Part shown: positions 1 to 10,070 of the stretch, piece by piece
Layout: every line of letters starts with the position of its first letter
How positions within the stretch are numbered: position 1 is the stretch's first letter
NCBI GenBank assembly: GCA_025201375.1
Contig: JAIWZP010000059.1
Span: forward strand, 62,001-126,000
Length of the DNA stretch: 64,000 nt
Source: Gongronella butleri
Taxonomy: Eukaryota > Mucoromycota > Mucoromycetes > Mucorales > Cunninghamellaceae
Reading direction: 5' to 3'
Notes under the pieces: generated by a model
Seen by the model: the letters and a program-made list of their open reading frames with translations, nothing else
The model's database searches: none
Told to the model about the DNA's origin: nothing
Program-made: the position numbers and the translations under genes

Positions 1-674
1 ATCCCAACAGATGAAGAAAATCTCGACGAAAAGGTGCGCGAGGAAGTCGACAAGGCGGCTCGTCACTTGTACGGCCTGATTCACGCTCGTTTTGTGATTA
101 CGACACGCGGCTTAGCCAAGATGGTAAGGGCATCGTGGACCCAATGTGTTGCCAATGGACCAATTGGGTCGGCAATGGGATCAGTTGGACGAATTGGACG
201 AACAACGGGGCTATGATCAAAAATCTGATTACATTTTTATTTTTTATTGTTTGCTTTTCTTTTTTGCGTTTCCACTAGCTGGACAAGTACAAAAAGGCCG
301 AGTTTGGCCGGTGCCCGCGTGTGTTGTGCAATTTGCAGCCATTGCTGCCTGTTGGCCTGTCGGACGTGCCAATGACCAAGACGGTCAAGCTGTATTGCCC
401 GCGCTGCGAGGACATTTACAACCCAAAGTCATCAAGACACGCGTCGATCGACGGCGCGTACTTTGGCACCTCTGTGCCGCACATGCTCTTCCAGGTGCAC
501 CCGTCGTACCTGCCCACCAAGAACTATGAGCGCTATGTGCCTCGCATCTTTGGCTTCAAGGTTCATGACATTGCCGAACAACATCGATGGCAAGATCGTG
601 CGCGTGAAGCCTTTGAGGAAAAGGTCAAGGAGGACCGCAAACAATTGGAATTGGAGCTGCACGCGAACCATTGA
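1..674 (+). CDS. CKB1: Casein kinase 2 regulatory (beta) subunit, 5' end outside window
   Basis: Regulatory beta subunit of protein kinase CK2; it dimerises through a zinc finger and docks the catalytic alpha subunits. The visible exons are 1-123 (frame 1) and 279-674, joined by an intron with GTAAGG donor and CACTAG acceptor. The first exon holds the conserved helix ending 'LYGLIHARFVITTRGLAKM'. The second exon has the zinc-binding pairs CPRVLC and CPRC, followed by 'PKSSRH', 'DGAYFGT' and 'PHMLFQVHP', which are hallmark CK2-beta blocks. The C-terminal tail is short, charged and ends at TGA 672-674. The start codon and N-terminal domain lie left of the window. The symbol is a family symbol; whether it is the CKB1- or CKB2-type subunit cannot be decided here. 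Family assignment is very secure. Confidence 0.95.
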
Positions 675-1201
675 TAAAAAAAACACGAAAAACACGCTTT
701 TCACCCGTCACACCGCCTCCCACATCACGTTTCCGCTCTTTGCGCCAATTCACAGCCCTTCGCGCCTCTATCTATTCTAGTTTTTTTTTTATTTGGATTC
801 CTTTTTGGCATACGCATCATGATCATCTGACCCTTTCCACCATCACTTTACCGCATGCTACCTTGTTTTTTTCATTGTTCCCGCCGCCTTCCCCTTTTGA
901 GCCCCTTATTTTGTTAGCTTTCATTTTTCATTGTCTCTTTTTGGAGTAAAGGATGTTGCCTGTACTTTTTATCGTGTGGGGGGCCCATTGTGATCGTCGC
1001 CTCATTAATGCAAGTCATTGACAGCCTCCCTGCAGCCATGGGTGGATTTCATTGTTCTCGCAGGCGTCTTAAAGGGAGGATTGCGCGCGGGTCCACTTCT
1101 TTTCTTCCCCACTTTCAATTTACTTTTTTTTTTTTTTTTTTTTGGCATCTGCTGTTGCCCCCCTCCCTTTCTTTTTTTTTTTTTCTACGCTCCTTTTCTA
1201 T
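675..1201. other. Intergenic, pyrimidine-rich
   Basis: This 0.5-kb spacer between CK2 beta and the next gene is T- and C-rich, with T16-type runs near 1125-1143 and 1170-1181. It probably holds the 3' UTR of the first gene and the promoter of the second. No reading frame in it looks coding. Confidence 0.6.
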
Positions 1202-2971
1202 ATGCCTTCCACCCCTTCGTCGCCTGCTGTGGCGTCTGTTGACACGCCGCTCAACGCGCTCAATTATTACAAAGAAGATTACCGACGCATGGACGCGCTG
1301 AATATGAAATTGGGACGCGCGACAGCGTTTTTGTACTGGAAAGACCGCGGCACCATGGCATTGCTGGGATTGACGCTGTACCCATTGATTCTGACGTTCC
1401 TGTTCATCCCGTGGTGCTGGCCGCTCATTTATGATCCGTCTCGACCGACGATGATGTTGTGGCTCATTGGCGTCATGCTGGTTCATTGTTGCCACTTGCT
1501 GACTCTGGCTCTGTTTGGTGTTGCGCTGCACTTTTTTGCGTGGAAGCTGGCCAATGGCGTGTTCCGCGATCTGTACCAGGTGATGAACGACACGCGGCGC
1601 GAAATCTTGGGCGAGCGTCCCGAGGAAGTCACGGTCGACGGGTATGTGCGCCTGATGGAGCTGAATTTCCCCAAAATCGACCGCGTCGCGCCTTGGATTG
1701 CGCCCGTGTGCACTGCCAAGCGCGTCCAAGACGCGTACGTCCGATACACGGTACCTGTCCATGTGATTCTTTTGTTTCTCGAGTCGCTCGTGCCCAGCAT
1801 CGTCTTTTTTGTGATGAGCGACGCATGGACTATGCGCGACTCGGTGTTCAACCTGTCGCTCTATCTCCTTTGGATGGCCATTGTGTCCGTTGGTTGTGTG
1901 GGGGTCATCTTGTTGCTGAATCTTGCGAAATGCCAGGACAAGGACCTCCAGGACCCGTCCGACATGCCGCGCCGCCCCGACATCCTCACGCACAGGTTCC
2001 CGCGTCTGCAGCACCCACCCATTGACTCCATCAGCCAGCCCGAGTTGCAAAATTTCCCTCCTCCACCACCCCCTCCGCCTTCTCGTTCTGCGGAACCCCT
2101 TCTTATGCACGAAAACAGGTACGACGGCCCCCGCAGCTGCATTGCATCCATTCTCGCGCGGTCCATGCTGCGCCAGCCGCCCCAGGAGACAACGACACAC
2201 ACCCTTGTGCCCACACTTACCGCATCGACCTCACCACAGACACCCAAATCCACCCCGTCCACGTCCACATCCACCTGTGTCGATAGTGACCCGCCGGTGC
2301 CCGAAGTCGTCATTGTGGATCTCGATAGCAGACCCGCATCGCCCGCGTCATCCAAGCCATGCAGTCTTTTGAGCGACCGATCTGATTACAGGACGCCTTT
2401 GAGTCATTATTCCGTCGAAGACCACCCAATGCTCACCGTCAGTGCCTGCACTAGTGTCCATTCTCGAGGCAACAGTGGTGAACTCATCGATGAAATCGTC
2501 GCGACGGCCTCGTCCATTCCAGAAAGCACCTCGATCATCAATGTGATTGATAAAAAGCAGAAATCACGCGCCATGGTGGAGCAAAAGACCAACTTTGACG
2601 ACCCAAGCGACCCTGATTTCATCATGTCCTTGGATCAATACGAGCTGCTCGTGAACGGGAGCATCAAGCAGCAATTGGATGACAAGGGCGTCATGGATGC
2701 ATTTCAAGAAAGTGATGAAAAGGTCGGGACGTTGTCTATTCTCTATGATGCACCCTCCACATCTGCAGCGATGGTATCGACTTCTGCCGCCGTGGCTCCG
2801 ACGTCGACGGCCGTGCCCTCGCTGACGTGGGCACAGGACCTCCCGACACGCAAGTCATTTGGCAAGGCGCGTCATTCGTCACTCAAAATTCCTTTGGGTG
2901 TCAAAAGGCTCAACAAAAAGAAGAAACGCTCCCAGACCCCTCCTATGGAGGTCATTATCGACATGGAATAA
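1202..2971 (+). CDS. Unknown four-TM membrane protein with long polar C-terminal tail
   Basis: An uninterrupted 589-codon frame. I place the start at ATG 1202 because upstream in-frame codons translate a poly-T tract. Hydrophobic segments lie at about residues 51-77, 83-113, 184-205 and 217-241, separated by a charged loop (about 115-183). From residue 245 the protein becomes a roughly 340-residue polar tail rich in Pro, Ser and Thr, with a poly-Pro run near 290 and a basic stretch (KKKKRS) close to the C-terminus. The layout suggests an integral membrane protein with a disordered, probably cytosolic, tail. I do not recognise the family and assign no function. The tail's composition is typical of phosphorylation-rich tails, which is inference. 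An AATAAA signal follows 116 bp after the stop. Confidence 0.8.
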   Translation: MPSTPSSPAVASVDTPLNALNYYKEDYRRMDALNMKLGRATAFLYWKDRGTMALLGLTLYPLILTFLFIPWCWPLIYDPSRPTMMLWLIGVMLVHCCHLLTLALFGVALHFFAWKLANGVFRDLYQVMNDTRREILGERPEEVTVDGYVRLMELNFPKIDRVAPWIAPVCTAKRVQDAYVRYTVPVHVILLFLESLVPSIVFFVMSDAWTMRDSVFNLSLYLLWMAIVSVGCVGVILLLNLAKCQDKDLQDPSDMPRRPDILTHRFPRLQHPPIDSISQPELQNFPPPPPPPPSRSAEPLLMHENRYDGPRSCIASILARSMLRQPPQETTTHTLVPTLTASTSPQTPKSTPSTSTSTCVDSDPPVPEVVIVDLDSRPASPASSKPCSLLSDRSDYRTPLSHYSVEDHPMLTVSACTSVHSRGNSGELIDEIVATASSIPESTSIINVIDKKQKSRAMVEQKTNFDDPSDPDFIMSLDQYELLVNGSIKQQLDDKGVMDAFQESDEKVGTLSILYDAPSTSAAMVSTSAAVAPTSTAVPSLTWAQDLPTRKSFGKARHSSLKIPLGVKRLNKKKKRSQTPPMEVIIDME

Positions 2972-3086
2972 GCATGTTCTTGCTTGTTTTTCAGCACATC
3001 GTATTGTAGCGCTATTTTTTTTCTTTTTGTAATTTTTAAACCTTGGACCTTTTTCCATTGCTATGACTTGCAAATTGCAATTGGAG

Positions 3087-3092
3087 AATAAA
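3087..3092 (+). terminator. Poly(A) signal AATAAA
   Basis: Canonical AATAAA 116 bp after the stop of the four-TM protein gene, in T-rich context. Likely cleavage/polyadenylation signal. Confidence 0.5.
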
Positions 3093-3814
3093 TTGGTCCT
3101 TTTTTATTGTAATAATCTTTGGCTCATCCATAGCGCAGACTCCAGCGTGACGTGGGGCAGAGGGATCAACAGGAAAAAAATAACTATTTGCTAAAACGAG
3201 CCAGCTTTTTCTCAAATTTCATTTTGCTCGCCTATTCTCTATGGTAGACGATCCTTTTTTCATTGCAGGACACGGTATTACAGTATTAATCAGCACATTA
3301 TCAATTGCAATTTTGCCTCATGTTTCGACGCTGCATTGAGCTACGAAAGATTAATTGTCTATACCATAGAAGGAGCCCGATACAGTATTTCCATTTTTTT
3401 TTTTGTAAATTACTGTAAATTAAATCATAGCTTTCCTGCTGAGTTTTTCTCTCAAATGCAACGCCATCACTTGACCGGAGGTTCCGAACACGTCATTAAT
3501 TCAGCAAGATTGCGATTATCAAATGTTTTATTAAACCACCATGGTGGCTCGAAATTCTAGAATTAAAACCCCCGATATCAAAGGCCCATTTTTTCTTTTT
3601 TTTCTGCCAAGTATATTGCCTTCAAATTCGAACACAACATGTCTACCCTCAATCTTAAGAGACGAATTCCTTCCTCTTTTCGATATTTCTTTTACTTTGC
3701 GACATGTCCTTTGATTTCCATACAAAAAGCTTGATTAAGCTGTAGAACAAAAATTGAAGGGAGCCACCCTGTTGCGCGTCGGACCAAAAAAAAAAAAAAA
3801 TTGGCATGTCCGGC

Positions 3815-3845
<31 letters not shown>

Positions 3846-3966
3846 TGTGGTTGATCCCGCTTCTTTTCCCCTTTTTTTGGGCGTCGTCCAGGGGGAGCAA
3901 TTCATTTAACTCCTCGCTTCCAAATAGGGCACACTCTTCGAGGCAAAAAAAAAAAGATTAGAGGAG
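3093..3966. other. Intergenic, no gene seen
   Basis: AT-rich sequence with A14 (about 3784) and T26-type (about 3820-3846) homopolymer tracts. Open frames here are short and mostly poly-Lys or poly-Phe from these tracts. I see no gene. Confidence 0.5.
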
Positions 3967-4264
3967 GAATTGAGTGTGCATACCATGTCAGACATCTCTT
4001 TCGCGTAAGTGCATCCTTTTTTTTTGCAGTTTTTTATTTATCGTCGCCCATCAACGAGCCAGTGACTTTCCCAACCCCACTTTGCGTCCACTGTGGCACT
4101 CTTTAGAGTATGATATTGCCCAAAAAAAGGAAAAGAGAAGGGTTTTTATTGTGTATGATGGCAAAAGTGGGAATATATCGCGCTGTGGTGTTATGTTTTG
4201 TTGGTCGCGTTGCAGCATCATGTGTCTAGCAGCGACCTGAAGTGGGAAATTGTGTGACAGCGAC

Positions 4265-4296
<32 letters not shown>

Positions 4297-6400
4297 GAGA
4301 GATTGTTTGCGTTTTTTTTTTTTAGCACTCTTTGATTCATTGACAAGGGAAAAGGAGATTGAGATTATTTGCATGTCTGCACTCATTTTTTAGCGATGTG
4401 GACGGCCACGACCGAGGCGTTTCGCCCTCAACATGCACGTGGTCGCTTGTTTTTCAAAGGAATAAATAGCCAAATCTCCCCGTTTTTGCTTCTTTATTTT
4501 ATTCAGCTCTCTTTTACTTTCTCTCTTTGCTCTTTTCTCGGCCCTTTTTTTGTCTTACTCTCCCAGTAAATCGTCCACTTGGACCGCGACTCTCGTGTCA
4601 TGCTTGGCAAGATATTTCTTCTCACCAGAAGGGAAATAAAGACAAATTGCTACACTTGTTTGCAGGGAAGGTGAACTATCAGCATCCGCCGAACGGATCG
4701 CTCTGAAATTTTGTATACATTGACTTGCGCGCTCAACGAACGCGTACTAAAAAATTGAGAGTAATTGACCAGTTACATTCTACAAGCGCATCAAGGAATC
4801 GTCTAAAATGATTAGCATTATAATCAAGACGCTCGTAATGTCTATGAAACATTGCTGATTTGGGGCGCGTTTGGTGCAAACAGATTGGAACCACCTGTGG
4901 TGGAAATTGACGGTCGTTTGGATCGTAGAAACGCATCAAATCGCGCTTCGCAAAAATAAATTGACTTTTTGAGATTGGCATTCATGCGGGGAGAGGGTTG
5001 GATGCCCACGAAACTTGGCATTTATCGAGCTTGTGCTTCCACAGTCATCTACTTCAAATTTGTGACCATTTGCATGAGGGTGCCAGGAGAAACACCCCGG
5101 ATGGCCCATTTTAACAGAAGGGCAATTAAAATCGATCAGCTAGTCCCGATGACGACCCAAAATACAGTGTAGCGTGAAATGGCGGGCTAGAGACCTCGAA
5201 TGGCACCTAACTTGCAAGGTGCCAAAAGGCATAGGGGCGCGCCACACGCAAATCAAATTTTAGTCGTGGAGAGCGCCCAAACTAAAAATTGAAAAAATGG
5301 GTCTTCAGATTTCTACTAAACTTCCACACAAGAGACAATGCAGAGAGAAACCACGGAAAACGCCAAAAAACAGTGGGGTCGACCTGGTGATCGGCGAGCA
5401 ATTTGTGATTTCAGATTAAACTTTAAGCGCGAATTGCATGGGAAAAACGCGTCCATAGAGCCGCGCCGACGCGCCCACTAGCAAGAGCGACGCCAGGTGC
5501 ATGAAATTGATCAGGAACAGACGCGTGCAACACGAAGTCTGACGCGGTTTTTCACGCGTCAAAGTTGCCCCGCAAACGGCCTGTTCGCATCAATTCTGTC
5601 CGGAGCTCGTTTTTTGCAATGATCATTGACATCCATATACGCAACAGACTGAGATCTTTCTGATGGTCTCTGTTTCGCAGCTCTTTGGCCAGTTTTCGTC
5701 GACTTTGACTTGAGACTAAAAAAAGAGGCAAATTGCAGTTTACGCGGAAACCAGCTGATGCACCTCCTTTTTTTATTGCATCTGTATCCATCATTAGGGT
5801 GACATAACCATGTGGCTGAATGACGTGGCAATCTGAGGACTTAAATTTGCTGTTTTCAAATCCTCGACTGCACCCCTTGGAAAATCCGAGATTTTCGAAC
5901 ATGGCGATTGCTCAAGTAAGCGCCTTACAAGTCAATCCATTAGACGCATTCCCCCCCCCTGTTTTTTTTTAGCAAATCTTGAATAAAAATCACAGATCGA
6001 CTAGACCGTTGCCGAAAAAGTGCCATTATCGAAAATATCGAAAAAAGCTGTTTTCTCCGTCGCTTTTGGTAGGATTGCAGTGAAGCTGGACTCATTTGGG
6101 AGAGATTCAAATGGTGCTTTCGACCCGTTAAAAGCTCTGGACGTCGTTCTTTCCGTTGTCGAGAAAAATGAGTTAAAAAATTGTTCAAATGTTTAAATGG
6201 ATTTTGCAAGCATGGAAACGTCATTTATCGGACAAGCAAACAAGCAGGAAATGACGACACCCGAGTGTGCATCATTCAAGTCGTACCAGTTTCACCACTA
6301 TCCACAGAATATTTCGAGATCCAGTGCTAAAGTTGCAAAATAACGGAATTTTGGATTCATCTACATGATGATCGAGTCGACCTTCAGGTTTTAATTTCTC
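3967..6400 (+). repeat. Dispersed 2.4-kb repeat, copy A
   Basis: Nearly full-length copy of a repeat also present in the same orientation at about 50192-52595 (copy D). Both begin at 'GGAATTGAGTGTGCAT' and stay collinear to about 6400. Shared landmarks include 'TTTTTCAAAGGAATAAATAG' (TATA-like, about 4456), 'CGACTCTCGTGTCATGCTTG' (about 4588) and 'TTTTTCACGCGTCAAAGTTG' (about 5550). Identity by eye is about 85-90%. There is no long open frame and no recognisable transposase or reverse transcriptase. Ends carry no obvious inverted or long terminal repeats. More diverged pieces lie at 12.1-13.0, 22.3-24.2, 55.8-56.6 and 57.1-58.0 kb. It could be a non-autonomous element or a large duplicated noncoding unit. 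Confidence 0.8.
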
Positions 6401-6512
6401 ATGAGAAGAGGAAATAAAAAAAATACGTGTATGAAGTGGCCTCGCACCTTTCAAAGCTAGAAGTGGCCCCACATCTTGCCAGGCCAGGCAAGGGCCTCTG
6501 GACCTTGTATTA

Positions 6513-6752
6513 TGATAACACCATTCGATTCTAAATCAAATTTTACGTCCAGGGGCATTGCGTTGTTAACTCCTTTTAGAGCATTTTCCGGAGGTTCAGC
6601 ATGAGATTTACAGTAAAAAGCCAAGATGCCCAATTATATGATAGACTTTTGAAAAGTCTACAATTCAGTATTATCATAGAGATAGGCAGGTGGTGTAACG
6701 CGCTGCCTCTGGATGTAAAATTTAATTTAGAATCGAATGGCGTTACTTTTGT
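6513..6752. repeat. Inverted-repeat (foldback) element, about 240 bp
   Basis: The left arm (about 6518-6560, 'CCATTCGATTCTAAATCAAA') reappears as its reverse complement at about 6697-6744, with a few substitutions. The arms enclose about 130 bp that contain a near-perfect 19-bp palindrome at 6642-6660 (TAGACTTTT-G-AAAAGTCTA). The structure is MITE-like or a foldback hairpin. No second copy was noticed in this window. Confidence 0.55.
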
Positions 6753-7075
6753 ACCGTGTTCACTTGCGATAGTATGATAAAAACGCGAAAAAATCGCACG
6801 TATCATATACCGCCAAAATCAAAATCAGCCAAAATGTCGCGTCTCAAATACAGAAGAAAAGAGATTAACGTATTCCTGGACGTGCATTCCGCAATCAGAA
6901 CTCATGAGCAGCCAGTTCACGGGTGTCGTGCTGCGGAGTGACGGTGAACAAGTTTACATCTGCTTTCGTCGGCGGGTACAGTATTATGCCGGCCAAACCC
7001 GCCGGCACTCCAGAAATAAAAAAGAAACGCTTCTCGTAATTTTTTTCTGCCAATAAGCAAAAAATGCTTATTTTT

Positions 7076-8830
7076 TTAATTTTCGTTATAATTTCGTGCA
7101 TAATATGGATCCCCCAACTTGAAAACGTCTGCTCTGCACGGAGCAACGATGACCATGGTGTATCGTCTGTGAAGTTGACTCGTTGTCTCTTGGTTTGGAG
7201 CCGAATTTGTGTCAAACGCAGAGTGAGGATGAGAGGTTACGATTATTTTCCCATCGACAAAGTAGGAACCAGTGAAATCCAATGGATCATTGGGCATCGT
7301 TATGAATGTGTTTTGGTTGTTCACGGTATTGCCCGACGGACTTTGGATGTAGTATGCGACAACCGATTCTGGGTAGCAAGTAGTCACTCTCAAATTTGTC
7401 AATCGCGTCGAGTAAGGTAGCAGCAGCCAGACCACCCTGCTGTCGATTGTCCCATGCGTGTTTTGCTTGAATTTTTGAACAATTGGGAGTTGATCTACGG
7501 TGGAAGGCATGCATTCATCGGGGAAGACGTGCTCGTCTCTAAGGGTCAAGAAGCTGTCGTCGCTTATAGTCCAGCTGCTATCGACAGCAAAGGACGCACT
7601 GGTCAATTGAGGGCACAGTTCAGAAATGCGTAGCAAATGAGCGGGATTCGTGCTGCTGATGTACAAATCACGCAGCGGATGGCCATAAGTGGGCAATGGC
7701 AAGTTGCCCAATGGCAGACCCGCAGGTACGTCGGTATAGCGGCGGTCAGCCCACTTGTTAAAAATCGTCAGCGTGTGTAAAGATGGGAACGCGGTCAGCA
7801 GGCCCATGGTATACTTGCTACCAAAGTCCTTGACAGCTTTGACGGTCAGTGACGCGAGAGGTGATGCACTCACACCACTGACGGATGTGAATTCATATAC
7901 CGCATCCATGATCACATCCGCGCAAATGTGCTCTAGTGTGATCGACGTTAGCGATGACCAGTGTGCAATGGCGGGGTCCAGGATACAGCGCCAGAAAGAC
8001 GAAGGTTCAGGATCAGACTTGGAGCGGTTGAAGTAATCCAGACTGCAAATGATGGTCAATTTCTTCAGATTGGGAAATTTGAGACACAGAAACGCGACCA
8101 TGGCAGGTAGTTCGCTAACACGGATATTGAAGGATGGCATACTAATGGAAAGAGAAGTGACGGAGAGCCAGGGATTCGTGCACGTGTCGCAATCAGGATC
8201 ATGGTCCGCCCGGTGCTTCGATTCCAGGAAATGTCGGTGGAAGATCTTGCTATTTTGATCCATTGTGAAGGAAAGCGACGTCAAAGACGAAACAGCGCGC
8301 TGGAGGGCTGCCATGTCTTGCCAGTGACACGCGTTAGGCAGCAATCGCAGATCCAGTGTCTGTAGAGACCCGAAAAGCGGCAGAATGGCAGTGGTCAAGC
8401 TTGGTACGCCCAATGGAAAGACCCAGTATAATTCCATATGCTGAATGCCGCGACACAAGCTCAAAACGGCTCGCAGCTCTGCGTTGGTGCACTCCAAACG
8501 TACCAATTCCAACCTTGTGACGTTTGGGCACGCCTGTAGCATTGGATACAGGTATGGTAGCGCCAAACTGTTGCTCACACCTAGTGTACAGTTCCTGATT
8601 CGAAGGGAGCGAATATGCTGGCCAAATCCGGCAGCAAGAGCATACATGGTGTGAAAATACGCTTTTGCTGTGTGATCGATTCTGGGGGGCATGACAATGT
8701 TTATGTTGGCAAACAAAATGGGCGACACCATGTCGCACAAACGGCGGCTTACAAGACGGCACTTTGGAAGATCTTCACGATTCAATCGTTTAAGAATCCG
8801 TTCAAGTAATTCGTTGGGAAGAGCGTCCAT
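7076..8830 (-). CDS. F-box protein with leucine-rich C-terminal region
   Basis: A 584-residue single-exon frame. The start at 8830 gives an N-terminus reading MDALPNELLERILKRLNRED..CRLVSRRLCDM, a textbook F-box in residues 1-40. Upstream in-frame sequence is low-complexity and rejected. The rest contains irregular Leu-rich segments (for example 'LRSLRIRNCTLG' and 'LKKLTIICSLDYF') like degenerate LRRs of fungal F-box/LRR proteins. Such proteins recruit substrates to SCF (Skp1-Cul1-F-box) ubiquitin ligases; the substrate cannot be inferred. It is not closely similar to the two F-box paralogues at 43.6-47.3 kb, whose F-boxes begin LPxEILDLV. It lies isolated between repeat copy A and a gene-free spacer. 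Confidence 0.85.
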   Translation of the reverse strand: MDALPNELLERILKRLNREDLPKCRLVSRRLCDMVSPILFANINIVMPPRIDHTAKAYFHTMYALAAGFGQHIRSLRIRNCTLGVSNSLALPYLYPMLQACPNVTRLELVRLECTNAELRAVLSLCRGIQHMELYWVFPLGVPSLTTAILPLFGSLQTLDLRLLPNACHWQDMAALQRAVSSLTSLSFTMDQNSKIFHRHFLESKHRADHDPDCDTCTNPWLSVTSLSISMPSFNIRVSELPAMVAFLCLKFPNLKKLTIICSLDYFNRSKSDPEPSSFWRCILDPAIAHWSSLTSITLEHICADVIMDAVYEFTSVSGVSASPLASLTVKAVKDFGSKYTMGLLTAFPSLHTLTIFNKWADRRYTDVPAGLPLGNLPLPTYGHPLRDLYISSTNPAHLLRISELCPQLTSASFAVDSSWTISDDSFLTLRDEHVFPDECMPSTVDQLPIVQKFKQNTHGTIDSRVVWLLLPYSTRLTNLRVTTCYPESVVAYYIQSPSGNTVNNQNTFITMPNDPLDFTGSYFVDGKIIVTSHPHSAFDTNSAPNQETTSQLHRRYTMVIVAPCRADVFKLGDPYYARNYNEN

Positions 8831-10070
8831 TGAAGCATATAAAAAATTGACAGATTGACAAGAGAGAAAGAAGCGTGGAGAAACAAAAAAAAAAAATAAT
8901 AATAAATAAAAAGGAGATGTCAAGAGAAAGAGGCAGAGAAGTGGCTGAATTGCAGCTCGCGGTGTGACAAGACTCATTCATGTGCCACAGAAATAAGAAA
9001 TGGGTCCATCAACACTGGCATCGCTCAATCCCCAAGACAAGATCATGAATGTTGTTGGCGATATGCTTTTGCAAGACGCGTCGATGATGAAAGATGAAAT
9101 ATCTGTCGTCATTCTGTGCGATATTTTGGTGATTTAGAAAATGAACGCGACCATGTCCCAATGACAAAGCACCGCCTGCTTGCCATGCATTAGTTTAGGC
9201 ATCGTACAGTAGCGCAGCTTGTGTTACCAACAGCACGCTTGACGAGTGTTCGTCTGTACCCCCCATGAATCACAACAGGTCGTGGAGATTCGAATTCATG
9301 CGTCATTGTCCATTCCTGCGAAGCTAGGTTAAAAATGAGGGATGTTACATAAAATCTTCATTGATTGCGGTGACATTGCTCATCAGTAACAAGCAAATTC
9401 CGTGTGAGCAACCCCAATTTGGGTAAAAAGTCGGGTCCAAACGGCGACAAAGTGGCCCACACAACAGGTAAGCTTGGTATAATTGGTGGGCCAGACCATG
9501 GGAGGCGGGAGGGTCGGGTATAATACGGTTTAAAATGCCAAAGGAGCTGCAAGCAGCGCGGCGGCGCCTCTGATCTTTACTATATATCACAGTACGGGAG
9601 TCATCCCAAATTGCACGTCAGTCAGTATGAAGAGAAATGGTTTCTCCAGGACTCGGCATTGGATACATGAAGGGCTTGCCAGGTAATTTGACGCAAAAGA
9701 CGCGTCGCCCCGCGCCATTACTGCAAATAGACACAAAAAGCGACCGCAACCCCCTGCTATCTTGCAACGCGAGACATAGCTCGCTGCAAGCCGGAAAGTT
9801 TTGGTTTGCATTAACATGATAATGAGGCAACGCTGTTGAAAGAGAAGCAAAGATGACCTGTTATCGTTCTGATCTTCAGTGGGCGGGAGGCGGATGAAAA
9901 TGTTGGCCACCTTCCGGTTTTTTTTTGGGGGGGGAACAGGCAGGGCGCATATTCGGTGACACAAGGCCAAAAAATAAGAGCCTTTTTCTTCCAATCTCTA
10001 TTTTATTTGCTGATTGCCACCTTTGTGGTTTTTTCTTCTTCTTCTTTTTTCCTTTCTATTGCATTCAACT
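8831..10070. other. Intergenic, no gene seen
   Basis: 1.2 kb between the divergent F-box and AMPK-beta genes; it must hold both promoters. Overlapping frames of 60-135 codons occur at 9345-9994 on both strands, but none has recognisable motifs or a splice partner. A C/T-rich stretch (10021-10065) directly precedes the AMPK-beta start. Confidence 0.5.

Noticed and set aside
1115..2200. 361-codon minus-strand frame opposite the four-TM protein
   Set aside because: Composition (Arg/His/Gln-rich, basic) is typical of an antisense shadow; ends in a poly-Lys homopolymer translation.
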